Assembly (NCBI GenBank): GCA_013297775.1 | Contig: JAAFIL010000029.1 | Location: forward strand, 1 to 44,288 | Source of the DNA: Bacteroidota bacterium | Lineage (GTDB): Bacteria; Bacteroidota; Bacteroidia; B-17B0; Aurantibacillaceae | Length of the DNA: 44,288 bases | Reading direction: 5' to 3' | Part shown: piece by piece, positions 16,212-25,191 of the stretch | How positions within the stretch are numbered: position 1 is the first letter of the stretch | Layout: every line of letters begins with the position of its first letter | Translations under genes and position numbers: made by a program | The notes under the pieces: model-generated | What the model was told of the DNA's origin: nothing | What the model saw: the letters and a program-made list of their open reading frames with translations, nothing else | Databases searched by the model: none

Positions 16212-17522
16212 ATGACATCCACTACAAAATTAGGTTTTGGTACAGCTATCTCTTTAGTGGTTGCAAATATGATTGGAACAGGTGTGTTTACCAGTTTAGG
16301 GTTTCAAGTTATTGGAATCGAAAGCGGTTTTGCAATTATGGCACTTTGGGTTTTAGGCGGCATTATTGCGCTTTGTGGGGCTTTGTGTTATGCCGAAATA
16401 GGATCGGCGTTGCCACAAAGTGGAGGCGAATACCATTACCTATCTAAACTATACCATCCAGCTATTGGCTTTTTGAGTGGTTGGGTAAGTGTAACCGTTG
16501 GCTTTGCCGCGCCTATTGCTGCTGCTTCGGTGGCTTTAGGTAAATACGTGCATAACATCTATCCACACATCAACGAAATTTATTTAGGCATTGGGGTTAT
16601 CTTAGTCATCACCACCATGCACGCTATTAGTACCCAATTTGGTGCCACCTTTCAGCGCATGTTTACGCTCGTAAAAATTGTGATTATTGTGATGTTTGCT
16701 GGCTTTGGCTTATTTCATTTGCCGCAACACAGTATGACGTTTACAGCCGATACTGAAGCGTGGAAATCTATCTTTTCATCATCGTTTGCTGGCTCGCTCA
16801 TTTACGTTACTTATGCCTACAGCGGTTGGAATGCGGCCGCTTATGTAGCTGGCGAAATGGAAGATGTTAATAAAACCTTGCCTCGCGCTTTGGTACTAGG
16901 TACTTTAATTGTGTTGTTGGTTTATACCGTTTTAAATTACGTCTTTCTGTATTCGGTACCAATTGCCGAATTAAAAGGAGTGGTGGAGGTTGGCTATTTA
17001 AGTGCTAATAAAATTTTTGGAAATCAATTAGGACAGTTTATGAGTTTAACCATTGCTGTGCTTTTGGTTTCTACCATTAGTGCTATGGTATTAGCCGGAC
17101 CAAGGGTGATGCAAAGCATGGGCCGCGATTTAAAAGGCTTAGGCTTTTTATCCATTACCAATAAAAATCAAGTACCTTTTGTTTCGGTTATTCTACAATC
17201 GGCTATTGCCATTACTTTGGTGATGGTTTCTAAGTTTGAAGAGTTAATTACCTATGTTGGATTTACCTTAAACTTATTTACTTTTTTAACGGTACTAGGT
17301 GTGTTTGTACTGCGTTGGCGTCTTAAAAAAATAAGCGTGAAACCTACATTTAAAATGCCGCTGTTTCCATTACCAGCAATCGTTTTTTTAATTATTATCG
17401 GCTGGATATTAATTAATTTATTGCAACAAAAACCTAAAGAATCGTTGTATGGCTTACTAACCGTGTTGATTGGTTACGTCTTTTATTTATTAGTGCGCTT
17501 TAAAAACAAAACCAGTGTTTAA
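16212..17522 (+). CDS. APC-superfamily amino acid permease
   Basis: A 436-residue inner-membrane transporter with about twelve membrane segments. The first helix has the broken-helix motif ANMIGTGVFTSLGF that binds the amino/carboxylate groups of substrate in APC permeases, and helix 3 region has CYAEIGSALPQSGGEYHYL, the other family signature; SGWNAAAYVAGEMEDVNKTLPRAL follows helix 6. It should import amino acids by proton or sodium coupling, or exchange them. The substrate cannot be told. It follows the M23 gene by one base and converges on ftsE. Confidence 0.9.
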   Translation: MTSTTKLGFGTAISLVVANMIGTGVFTSLGFQVIGIESGFAIMALWVLGGIIALCGALCYAEIGSALPQSGGEYHYLSKLYHPAIGFLSGWVSVTVGFAAPIAAASVALGKYVHNIYPHINEIYLGIGVILVITTMHAISTQFGATFQRMFTLVKIVIIVMFAGFGLFHLPQHSMTFTADTEAWKSIFSSSFAGSLIYVTYAYSGWNAAAYVAGEMEDVNKTLPRALVLGTLIVLLVYTVLNYVFLYSVPIAELKGVVEVGYLSANKIFGNQLGQFMSLTIAVLLVSTISAMVLAGPRVMQSMGRDLKGLGFLSITNKNQVPFVSVILQSAIAITLVMVSKFEELITYVGFTLNLFTFLTVLGVFVLRWRLKKISVKPTFKMPLFPLPAIVFLIIIGWILINLLQQKPKESLYGLLTVLIGYVFYLLVRFKNKTSV

Positions 17523-17534
17523 AATACAAACACT
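17514..17534. terminator. Bidirectional hairpin between the permease and ftsE
   Basis: AGTGTTT (17514-17520) pairs with AAACACT (17528-17534) around a 7-base loop, overlapping the permease stop codon, with T-rich sequence shortly after on the plus strand. The two genes converge with only 21 bases between them. The stem is short and AT-rich, so it is a weak terminator candidate. Confidence 0.4.
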
Positions 17535-17543
17535 AAACTTCAT

Positions 17544-18212
17544 TTAATTTTTTTCGCTAACTACACCACCTTCAAATAAAAGGGTGCGCGATTTGAATTT
17601 ATTATACACCAACATATCGTGTGTTGCAAACAGCACCGCTTGTCCGTTTTCGCTGAATGCCTTCAACAATTTTAAAATGGCTTCACTTGTTTCTGGATCT
17701 AAATTTCCGGTTGGTTCATCGGCTAAAATAATTTCAGGGCGGTTAACCAAAGCACGGGCAATGCTTACACGTTGTTGTTCGCCACCACTTAGCTCAAAAG
17801 GCATTTTCCGTTCTTTACCCGTTAACTCTACTTGTTGCAACACCTCATCAATACGTGCTTTTATGCTGGGTTCTTCTTTCCAGCCAGTAGCTTTCATTAC
17901 AAATTTTAAATTGTCATACACACATCGGTCGTTTAACAATTGAAAATCTTGAAACACAATGCCTAACTTGCGGCGCAAAAAGGGAATATCTTTTTGGCGA
18001 ATGCTGCCCAAATTGTACCCACATACGTGTGCTTGTCCTAATTTCAAAGGCAAATCGGCATAAATGCTTTTTAAGAAACTACTTTTGCCGCTCCCTGTTT
18101 TCCCAAGCAAATACACAAACTCACCTTTCTCTATATTCACACTCATGTTACCAACCACCGGACGCTCATCCTGAAAAATAGTAACGTCTTTAAACGCAAT
18201 AATAGCACTCAT
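17544..18212 (-). CDS. ftsE: FtsE-like ABC transporter ATP-binding protein
   Basis: A 222-residue ABC ATPase of FtsE length. Walker A GKTGSGKS at 37-44, Q-loop VFQDFQLL, signature LSGGEQQRVSIARAL from 141, Walker B IILADEP at 161-167, D-loop GNLD and switch histidine in FATHDMLVYN are all present. RRKLGIVFQDFQLLNDRCVYDNL is typical of FtsE, which with FtsX couples ATP hydrolysis to periplasmic peptidoglycan hydrolases during division. LolD- or MacB-like exporters are alternatives, but the lack of their extra insertions and the length favour FtsE. No ftsX gene is beside it, as is common in Bacteroidota. Confidence 0.82.
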   Translation of the reverse strand: MSAIIAFKDVTIFQDERPVVGNMSVNIEKGEFVYLLGKTGSGKSSFLKSIYADLPLKLGQAHVCGYNLGSIRQKDIPFLRRKLGIVFQDFQLLNDRCVYDNLKFVMKATGWKEEPSIKARIDEVLQQVELTGKERKMPFELSGGEQQRVSIARALVNRPEIILADEPTGNLDPETSEAILKLLKAFSENGQAVLFATHDMLVYNKFKSRTLLFEGGVVSEKN

Positions 18213-18377
18213 GATTTATATTTTCAAAACGAAGGTAAAACTATTGTAACCCCAAAACACTTTTTGAATTATAGCAATATCAACACGCTGAGGTTAATAA
18301 CATCGTGCGGGTTCTCATTAGTTAATAGTGCATTCAGGTAATTTTAGTGAAGTAATTTTTACGACAATTTATAATAC

Positions 18378-21300
18378 ATGATACGTTACTTTAAGTATAT
18401 CGTATTGTTGGCTATACTAGCTTTAAGCACGCCTTCAATCGCCCAAAAAACGTCTATTTTTTTAGATCAAGAGTCTATGTACAAAAAAGGCATTGACTTG
18501 TTTGATAGGCAACAATACGTGGCCGCACAAAAACAATTTTTAGAATACATGGCCCTAGCAAGCCCTTCGCAAACGTTATTTGCCATTAATGCCGAGTACT
18601 TTGTGGCAGCCTCGGCAATCGAATTATTTCATAAAGATGGCGAGTGGCGCATGAAACAGTTTATTGCCAAACATCCCGAATGTACTCGCTTAAACGCCGC
18701 TTGGTATTATTTAGGTAAAAATAATTTTCGTAAAAAAAAGTACGGCGAGTGTATTGAATATTTTGAAAAAGTAGATACTTATAAACTCGATAAAGATCAA
18801 TTAGCCGAACTGCGTTTTAAAAGAGGGTACAGCCATTTAGAAGAAAATAATTTAGTAAAAGCCAAAGCCGACTTTTACGAAATAAAAGACATTGATAATA
18901 AATATGCGTTTCCAGCCAACTACTATTACTCGCATATTGCTTACAAAGAAAAGAACTATGAAACCGCCATGACTGGTTTTAAACGCTTAGTAAACGACGA
19001 AACGTTTGGAAGCGTAGTACCATATTACATCACTCAAATTTCATTCATTCAAAGTAAATACGAACAAGTGGTAAAAGATGCACCAACGCTGTTAAATGAC
19101 AGCATTCACGTGCAAAAAGCGGGCGAAATAAATCGAATGATTGGCGAGAGTTATTTTAATTTAAAAGATTATAAAAATGCGTTAAGCTATCTTCAAAAAA
19201 CCGATTTGGCTGGAGGTATGAATCCACAAGGTAATTACGCCTTAGGCTACTGCTATTACAAATCGAACGACTACGCCAATGCCATTAAAAATTTTGAAAA
19301 AGTAAGTAACCTCAACGACTCTTTAGCTCAAAATGCTTGGTATCACATTGCCGATTGTAATATTAAATTAGGCGATAAAGCCCGTGCACGCAATGCCTTT
19401 TATGCAGCAGCTAATTTAGATAAAGACAAAAAAATTAAAGAAGATGCCTTATTTAGTTTTGCGAAATTAAGTTACGAGTTAGACTTTAGTCCCTTTAACG
19501 AAGCCGTAAAAGCCTTTTCGCAATACTTAAAAGAATATCCCAACTCACCGCGACAAGAAGAAGCGTATCGTTATTTAATTAATGTATATAGCACCACTAA
19601 AAATTACGAACAAGCTATTAAAAGCATCGAAGCCTTGCCTAGCGTAGATCCCATCTTAAAATATACTTATCAAAAATTAATTTATTTTAAAGCCGTAGAG
19701 TTTTTTAATAACAGCGATAACGAAAATGCCGAAAAACAGTTTCGCCGCAGTTTAAGTCAAAACAGCGACCCTAAACTCAATGCTCTGTGTCAGTTTTGGT
19801 TAGGCGAAATTTCGTATCAACGGAAAGATTATACAACAGCTATTGATACTTGGAAAAAATTTCAAACAACCGATGGTGCCTTGTCGCTACAAGAGTATGA
19901 TCTAAGCAATTATAATTTAGGCTATGCTTATTTTCAGCGGAAAGAAAAAGAAGATTACACCAATGCCAACGTGGCCTACCGAAAATTTTTACTTTCAAAA
20001 AATAAATACGACGATACTAAAAAAGCCGATGCCAATGTAAGAGCAGCCGATTGTTATTTTATGGCTAAAGATTATGCACAAGCCAACGAATTTTACGAAA
20101 CCGCCATTGCCATTAACCGAGTAGATGTGGATTATGCGTATTACCAAAAAAGTTTATGCAGCGGTTTATTAAAAAACTACAAAGAAAAAGTAAGCGACCT
20201 CAAACAAATTGAAACTAAATTTCCTAACTCGAATTACCTTAGTGCGGCACTTAACGAATTAGCCGATACCTATTACCGCGATTTGAATGATGCTGATAAT
20301 GGAACCATCTATTACACAAAAATCATTAAAAACTACGCCAACTCTTCGTTTGCCAACAATGCCTTAGTAGGTTTAGGTTTAATTTATTACAACAAAAAAC
20401 GAGATGATAAAGCGTTCGACTATTTTGATCAGATTGTAAAAAAAGACCCGCGTAGTGAAGAAGCCAAAGAAGTATTGCCCTACATTAAAAAGATATTTGA
20501 AACCAAAGGTGATGTAGAAGGTTTGCGCACGTACTTCGAGTCCACAGGTAATCCTTTATCCAACAATCAACTCGAAAATGCCACCTACGATGCCGCCAAA
20601 GATGCGTTTTACAATCGTAAAAATTGCGATGAAGCTTTACCAAAATGGGAAGCCTATATTAAAAATTATCCCGATGGTAAATACATAGACGAGGCTCAGT
20701 TTAACATGGCCGAATGCGCTTATAGTAAAAATTTATTCGAGAAAGCTTTAAACGGCTATCAATACACCATTTCTAAACCCCGCAGTTTATACAGCGAAGT
20801 AGCGCATGTAAAAGCCTCCTATATCTTGTATAAAGATAAAAAGTACGAAGCGGCTTTACCAATATTCCAAAACCTACAAGTTATTGCCGAAATTCCTGCT
20901 AACAAAAGTACCGCTCGGTTTGGTGCCATGCGTTGTGCCTTCTATTTAAAAAACTACGAGGTAGCGTTAAGCGAATGTCAAAAAGTAATGAGTACCGAAA
21001 AACTCACCCCCCTCGAAACTTCGGAGGCGCGCTATATTAAAGCCAAAAGCATGTACGAAACCAAACGTTACGACGATGCGTTAATCGAATTAAAAACCAT
21101 TATTAAAACCGCTAAAAATCTAACTGGTGCCGAAGCCTATTACATGGTTGCTAAAATTCAATTTCAAAAGCAAGAGTATAAAGAAGTAGAAAAAACAATA
21201 AATAAATTAATTAGTTACGAATATAGTAACGACGATTGGAATGCAAAAGGAATGCTGCTTATTGCCGATGCGTATTTAGCTGAAGAAAACGAATCTAGTG

Positions 21301-21572
21301 CACAAGTTATTTTGCAAGTGTTGATGGATAGTAAACCCAAAAAAGAATATTTAGATGAAGCCAACGAAAAATTAGCCAGCATTAAAGCCAAGCAACAATT
21401 ACGCAGCATGCCATCTGTTGAAGGAAATAATAATACGAGTAATATGAAAATTGAGTTTAAAGAAAATTCTAAAAAAGAAGGTGATTTGTTCGATAAGTTA
21501 TACGACGACTATCAAAAAAATAATGCCCCAGTACCAACTCAAACTACAACTCCTGTTGAACAACCTAAATAA
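18378..21572 (+). CDS. Large periplasmic/outer-membrane TPR protein
   Basis: A 1064-residue protein with a signal peptide (MIRYFKYIVLLAILALSTPSIA) followed by at least twenty tetratricopeptide-like repeats down its length, for example YKKGIDLFDRQQYVAAQKQF, ALGYCYYKSNDYANAIKNF and AECAYSKNLFEKALNGYQY. The last ~60 residues are low-complexity and end in a Thr/Pro-rich tail. TPR superhelices serve as assembly platforms. The beta-barrel gene begins seven bases past its stop, so the two products probably act together at the outer membrane. I do not recognise a named complex. Confidence 0.88.
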   Translation: MIRYFKYIVLLAILALSTPSIAQKTSIFLDQESMYKKGIDLFDRQQYVAAQKQFLEYMALASPSQTLFAINAEYFVAASAIELFHKDGEWRMKQFIAKHPECTRLNAAWYYLGKNNFRKKKYGECIEYFEKVDTYKLDKDQLAELRFKRGYSHLEENNLVKAKADFYEIKDIDNKYAFPANYYYSHIAYKEKNYETAMTGFKRLVNDETFGSVVPYYITQISFIQSKYEQVVKDAPTLLNDSIHVQKAGEINRMIGESYFNLKDYKNALSYLQKTDLAGGMNPQGNYALGYCYYKSNDYANAIKNFEKVSNLNDSLAQNAWYHIADCNIKLGDKARARNAFYAAANLDKDKKIKEDALFSFAKLSYELDFSPFNEAVKAFSQYLKEYPNSPRQEEAYRYLINVYSTTKNYEQAIKSIEALPSVDPILKYTYQKLIYFKAVEFFNNSDNENAEKQFRRSLSQNSDPKLNALCQFWLGEISYQRKDYTTAIDTWKKFQTTDGALSLQEYDLSNYNLGYAYFQRKEKEDYTNANVAYRKFLLSKNKYDDTKKADANVRAADCYFMAKDYAQANEFYETAIAINRVDVDYAYYQKSLCSGLLKNYKEKVSDLKQIETKFPNSNYLSAALNELADTYYRDLNDADNGTIYYTKIIKNYANSSFANNALVGLGLIYYNKKRDDKAFDYFDQIVKKDPRSEEAKEVLPYIKKIFETKGDVEGLRTYFESTGNPLSNNQLENATYDAAKDAFYNRKNCDEALPKWEAYIKNYPDGKYIDEAQFNMAECAYSKNLFEKALNGYQYTISKPRSLYSEVAHVKASYILYKDKKYEAALPIFQNLQVIAEIPANKSTARFGAMRCAFYLKNYEVALSECQKVMSTEKLTPLETSEARYIKAKSMYETKRYDDALIELKTIIKTAKNLTGAEAYYMVAKIQFQKQEYKEVEKTINKLISYEYSNDDWNAKGMLLIADAYLAEENESSAQVILQVLMDSKPKKEYLDEANEKLASIKAKQQLRSMPSVEGNNNTSNMKIEFKENSKKEGDLFDKLYDDYQKNNAPVPTQTTTPVEQPK

Positions 21573-21579
21573 AAAAGTA

Positions 21580-23325
21580 ATGGCAATCAGAATCGCAAAA
21601 ATAAATATAGCAAACAAACATACAGCACCAAGCCCTAGTGCCAACGAACTTAAAATTTGGCGGTACATACTTAGCGGTATTTTAATACTCGCATTTATAG
21701 CCAGCACCTTAGCGCAAACACCCGCAGGCGTGGGCGATGTAAACGTTAATGCCACAAGTATTTTTGAACCCACCATTAAAGATGCCATAAAATATTCTGA
21801 CTTACCCGAAATTAAAGATAGCGTGAAACGCTTGCCAAATGCTAATTTCGGAATTAATAGCTTTCCCCTATTTCCAAAATACGAAGTACTGCCCATCGAA
21901 AAAGCAAAAATGCAAAACGAACCTTTACCTAAAATTTATCACGCTTTATTAAAAGCAGGCTATGGTCCTATTTATAACATGCCCTATGGCGAAGTGTGGT
22001 TAAACAGTACCCGCTCGCGCGATAATGCGTACGGCTTGCATTACAAACACCTCTCGGCAACGCCGCAATTAAAAGGCTTTGGCTACGGAGGCTATAGCGA
22101 TAACGAAGCCGAACTATTTGGTAAACAGTTCTACAAAAAACACACCCTATTTGGCGATTTGAATTATAAACGAAATGTGGTACACCTTTATGGTTACGAT
22201 ACCGCCGTTCATAAATTAGATAATGATTTTACTTACCAACGTTACCAATTAATTGAACCTAAACTACGTTTACTAAGTCATTACACCGATAGCACACACA
22301 TCAATCACGATATTCAATTGGGTTACTATAATTTACAAAGTGTGCGCAAAGAGGTAGAAAACAATATTCAATTGCAAGCCAAAGGCTTTGGATATATTAA
22401 TAACGAAAAACTTCATGTTAATTTTTTAACCGACTTTTACAATCATAAACAACCCAACGATACGCTCAACGATTTAATCGTGAGTTTAAATCCTTACTTT
22501 GAAGCGGGCGGAAAACGTTGGCAAATAAACATGGGCTTTACTGCCACTTTAGATCAATTTAAAGAGAAAACACGCTTTTATGTTTATCCACAAATTAAAG
22601 CCTCGTTTAACGTGTACGAGTCGCTCATTATACCGTATGCGGGAGTTAGCGGCGGCCTCATCAAAAACAGTTTCCGAAAATTGAGTAACGATAATCCATT
22701 TTTAGCCACCAACCTCAATTATGTAAATACCAATAATAAGTACAATGTGTTTGGTGGTCTTCGCGGGCAACTGAGCAGCAACACCAGTTACGATGCCAGT
22801 GCCAGCTATGGGCAATTCGATAGCTTATCTTTTTTTATAATCAATTACGACCGCCCCAATACCTTGTATAACGAGTTTATTGCTGTGTACGATAATACGC
22901 GTCAACTAACGGTGAATGGACAAGTCAATTACCAATTAAAAGAAAAAATAAAATTTTCGGTGAAGGGGAATTATTATTATTTCGATACCAAAAACTTACA
23001 GCGTGCTTATCACCGTCCTGATTTTGACATTACCTTGGCAGGCTCGTATAACTTAAAAAATAAAATAATTATTCGCAGCGATGTGTTTTTAATAGGTAAA
23101 CAATGGGCATTAACACAACAACAAGAAGGCGGCGAAAACGTTTTAAAACCTATTCAATTAAACAGCTTGGTTGATATTAATTTAGGAGCCGAGTATCGTT
23201 ACAGTAAAATGCTTAGTTTTTGGGCACAATTGAATAACGTCGCCAATCAACGCTATTTCAGATGGGAGCGTTACCCAACCCAACGTTTTAATTTTATGAT
23301 TGGTTTAAGTTTTGTACCATTTTAA
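21580..23325 (+). CDS. Outer-membrane beta-barrel protein (TonB-receptor-like barrel) paired with the TPR protein
   Basis: From the ATG at 21580 the product is 581 residues: a 24-residue polar leader, a hydrophobic export segment (IWRYILSGILILAFIASTLAQ), about 100 residues of soluble sequence, then alternating amphipathic strands rich in Tyr/Phe/Asn to a C-terminal ...FNFMIGLSFVPF ending in phenylalanine, as barrel proteins do. LNNVANQRYFRWERYPTQ resembles the last strands of TonB-dependent receptors, but the plug domain is absent and the barrel is short, so it is not a classical receptor. A frame extends upstream to 21451, but that part overlaps the TPR gene and is spurious. The long polar leader is unusual. 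Confidence 0.78.
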   Translation: MAIRIAKINIANKHTAPSPSANELKIWRYILSGILILAFIASTLAQTPAGVGDVNVNATSIFEPTIKDAIKYSDLPEIKDSVKRLPNANFGINSFPLFPKYEVLPIEKAKMQNEPLPKIYHALLKAGYGPIYNMPYGEVWLNSTRSRDNAYGLHYKHLSATPQLKGFGYGGYSDNEAELFGKQFYKKHTLFGDLNYKRNVVHLYGYDTAVHKLDNDFTYQRYQLIEPKLRLLSHYTDSTHINHDIQLGYYNLQSVRKEVENNIQLQAKGFGYINNEKLHVNFLTDFYNHKQPNDTLNDLIVSLNPYFEAGGKRWQINMGFTATLDQFKEKTRFYVYPQIKASFNVYESLIIPYAGVSGGLIKNSFRKLSNDNPFLATNLNYVNTNNKYNVFGGLRGQLSSNTSYDASASYGQFDSLSFFIINYDRPNTLYNEFIAVYDNTRQLTVNGQVNYQLKEKIKFSVKGNYYYFDTKNLQRAYHRPDFDITLAGSYNLKNKIIIRSDVFLIGKQWALTQQQEGGENVLKPIQLNSLVDINLGAEYRYSKMLSFWAQLNNVANQRYFRWERYPTQRFNFMIGLSFVPF

Positions 23326-23336
23326 ATCATTCTAAT

Positions 23337-23614
23337 TTAATCTACTTATTATTTTTTGGGCGTGTCCCCTTCTCTATTGCTAAGGCTTGGCTTAGTAAAC
23401 GGTTTATTGTATAATTAAAAAATATACTTAGCGTTTAGTCGGGGTCGGGCTATCGGCTTTAGCCAATGCAGCTTTGGCGGCTTTTGTTGCGGTCTGCCCT
23501 GAGCCTGCCGAAGTCGCTGCGGGTGTCTTCGTGCCTCAGTCCCCTCGCTCGCACAAAAGCACACCAAACCCTGCATTGGGCTGCCGCCTCTATCCCTCAC
23601 GTAAAAAAGAGTTC
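23337..23614 (+). repeat. Structured GC-rich dispersed element, copy E
   Basis: A 278-bp reverse-complement copy of the element at 14856-15111, reading GGGCGTGTCCCC near its start, GTCGGGGTCGGGCTATC at about 23439, and TATCCCTCACG near its end. Nested long-range stems are visible: CCAATGCAG (23463-23471) with CTGCATTGG (23571-23579), and inside it GCTTTTGT (23480-23487) with ACAAAAGC (23553-23560). About 26 bases in the loop (around 23490-23516), including CCTGAGCCTGCCGAAG, are absent from copy D. The nested pairing would suit a structured RNA or a DNA cruciform. Confidence 0.8.
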
Positions 23615-23789
23615 ATATAAATGCAATTAATGAAATTAATTTATTCTAGTTTTTCTTAAACCTAAATTTTAAGAAAGAAGATATTTAGAATTGAGTTTAT
23701 AACTTATTTTTAAACGTTTGATTTTTTATAATTTGAGTTAAAAAACTAACATCAACATTAAATTTATCTTTATCGAACTTTGCGACTAT

Positions 23790-23926
23790 CTCGTCCTTGT
23801 TTAGCGAAGCGTAACGAGGACGTTTGAGAACTGCGTTTGTAACGCAGCAGATAAAGTGATAGCGTGGGCGTTACAAACGCCCATTTAACTCGTCCTCGTT
23901 TCCGCTAACGCTCAAACAAGGACGAG
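23790..23926 (+). repeat. 137-bp palindromic multi-hairpin element, copy B
   Basis: Ends CTCGTCCTTGTTT and AAACAAGGACGAG; internal hairpins CTGCGTTTGTAACGCAG and GGGCGTTACAAACGCCC, flanked by two longer imperfect stems bounded by CGTCC...GGACG at each end. Nearly identical to copy C and to the reverse complement of copy A. Confidence 0.85.
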
Positions 23927-23978
23927 GGGGTTAAACTAACATCAACATTAAATTTCTCTTTGCGAACTTTGCGACTAT

Positions 23979-24115
23979 CTCGTCCTTGTTTAGCGAAGCG
24001 TAACGAGGACGTTTGAGAACTGCGTTTGTAACGCAGCAGATAAAGTGACAGCGTGGGCGTTACAAACACCCGTTTAACTCGTCCTCGTTTCCGCTAACGC
24101 TCAAACAAGGACGAG
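23979..24115 (+). repeat. 137-bp palindromic multi-hairpin element, copy C
   Basis: Same element as copy B, 189 bases downstream, with a handful of substitutions (for example ACACCCG in place of ACGCCCA breaks one stem base). The near identity of B and C indicates recent duplication or gene conversion. Confidence 0.85.
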
Positions 24116-24279
24116 GGGGTTAAACTAACATCAACATTAAATTTCAATTTACAAACTTTGCGACTTGGCGTGCCATTCCTATCCGCATAAATTAATCCAA
24201 CAAACAACCGATGAAACCAATTTATTCTAAATCCCTTTTCCTTGAAAATTAACAGTATATCAATTTACGTTACCTCTAT

Positions 24280-24747
24280 TTACTTTGCCACTTCAAAGTG
24301 CATCCAATCGTAATTTTTTTCGCGGCCTAAGGATACAAAACCATTCTTATAAAAAATATCTATCATGGCTTTATAATCAGGTTTAGCAAATTGAGCTGTT
24401 TTACTACTTTGGTTTAAACTATTTCTTTCAGGGTCTAAATCAATAGCTACTGCCCACGAATGACGACTCCAATCGGTGCCATTGCGCATCTTCCGATAAT
24501 TGAAACAGCCACCATAAATATCTATACCTAAGCGTTTAATTCCCGCCAAACCATAAGTACTTAATAATTCTTTAAAAATGGAGTTCAAATTTTCCTTTAC
24601 CAATTTATGGCAGCTAATTTTAGTTACACTTACTTTTTTATCCCAAGCTAACACCATTGGGTAAGGTAAGTTTAATGTAGTTAAATAAGGCGATCCGTTT
24701 TGGCTAGGTGAACCGTACTTGGTCATTAATTGTTGTGTTGTAATCAT
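24280..24747 (-). CDS. M15-family D-Ala-D-Ala carboxypeptidase / endolysin-like peptidase
   Basis: A 155-residue protein with the M15 zinc ligands: His96 and Asp103 in [10 protein letters not shown], and His150 in WMHFEV near the C-terminus. The region [19 protein letters not shown] is typical of M15_4/VanY-like phage and bacterial peptidases. It has no evident signal peptide, so it may act on cytosolic muropeptides, be released by lysis, or be a domesticated phage lysin. It stands alone, flanked by repeat-rich DNA; no phage genes are near. Confidence 0.85.
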   Translation of the reverse strand: MITTQQLMTKYGSPSQNGSPYLTTLNLPYPMVLAWDKKVSVTKISCHKLVKENLNSIFKELLSTYGLAGIKRLGIDIYGGCFNYRKMRNGTDWSRHSWAVAIDLDPERNSLNQSSKTAQFAKPDYKAMIDIFYKNGFVSLGREKNYDWMHFEVAK

Positions 24748-25191
24748 TTTACTCGTTTTTTAGTTAAACATAAGGTTAAATTAAAAATAAAAATTGATTA
24801 AAGCAAGTTCTTTTTTAACGGTGTCGTGCAACAAATAATAGCATATAACCTATAAATTGATTGCCTATTTTTTTATTCGAATTTCTACTTACATTTTTTC
24901 AAAATCCGTGAACCCAACCAACAAAAACTATCTTCTTATTTTTTAAAAAGTACTTTGTACATCAAGCAAAACAAAAGCTAATGTAAAAACATCTACTAAC
25001 CGTTTAACCCATTCAAAAAATAAATCTATTCTATCTCAACTAACTTATTCACCGTTTAGCTAGTAAAAAATACTTATTCCAAATTTCTTTTTCTTAAAAA
25101 TTTTACCCCAACACATCATTCACCTCTCCCTTTGCGACCTCAGCGTCTTTGCGTGCCACACTTATTTTATAAAGCCTTACTTCAACCACCA
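24748..25191. other. 444-base gene-free region
   Basis: AT-rich DNA upstream of the M15 gene and downstream of the AsmA-like gene. It contains one TTTGCG...GTGCCA unit in plus orientation at about 25128-25159 and a weak copy of the TATTC(T/C)AA...CTTAAAA motif near 25074. I see no gene. Confidence 0.7.

Larger units (their letters stand above)
23745..24175 (+). repeat. 189-bp tandem duplication carrying palindromic elements
   Basis: The sequence from about 23745 recurs at 23934 and starts a third time at 24123, giving two full 189-bp units and a partial third (shared ACTAACATCAACATTAAATT start). Each full unit contains part of the TTTGCG repeat, then a palindromic element; the partial third unit carries TTTGCGACTTGGCGTGCCA at its end instead. 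This suggests the palindromic element sits inside a TTTGCG...GTGCCA repeat and that the pair was then duplicated. Confidence 0.85.
23326..24279. other. 954-base gene-free repeat region
   Basis: Between the outer-membrane barrel gene and the M15 peptidase there is structured element E, an AT-rich stretch (23615-23744), the 189-bp tandem block with palindromic elements B and C, one TTTGCG...GTGCCA unit at about 24155-24175, and a weak motif copy near 24222. No protein gene or clear terminator is visible. Confidence 0.8.

Noticed and set aside
21451-21579. Longer start of the outer-membrane barrel gene
   Set aside because: It overlaps the end of the TPR gene in another frame and is lysine/isoleucine-rich; the ATG at 21580 lies seven bases after the TPR stop.
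24280-24747. Prophage remnant around the M15 peptidase
   Set aside because: M15 enzymes occur in phages, but no holin, tail, integrase or other phage gene is nearby; only repeats flank it.
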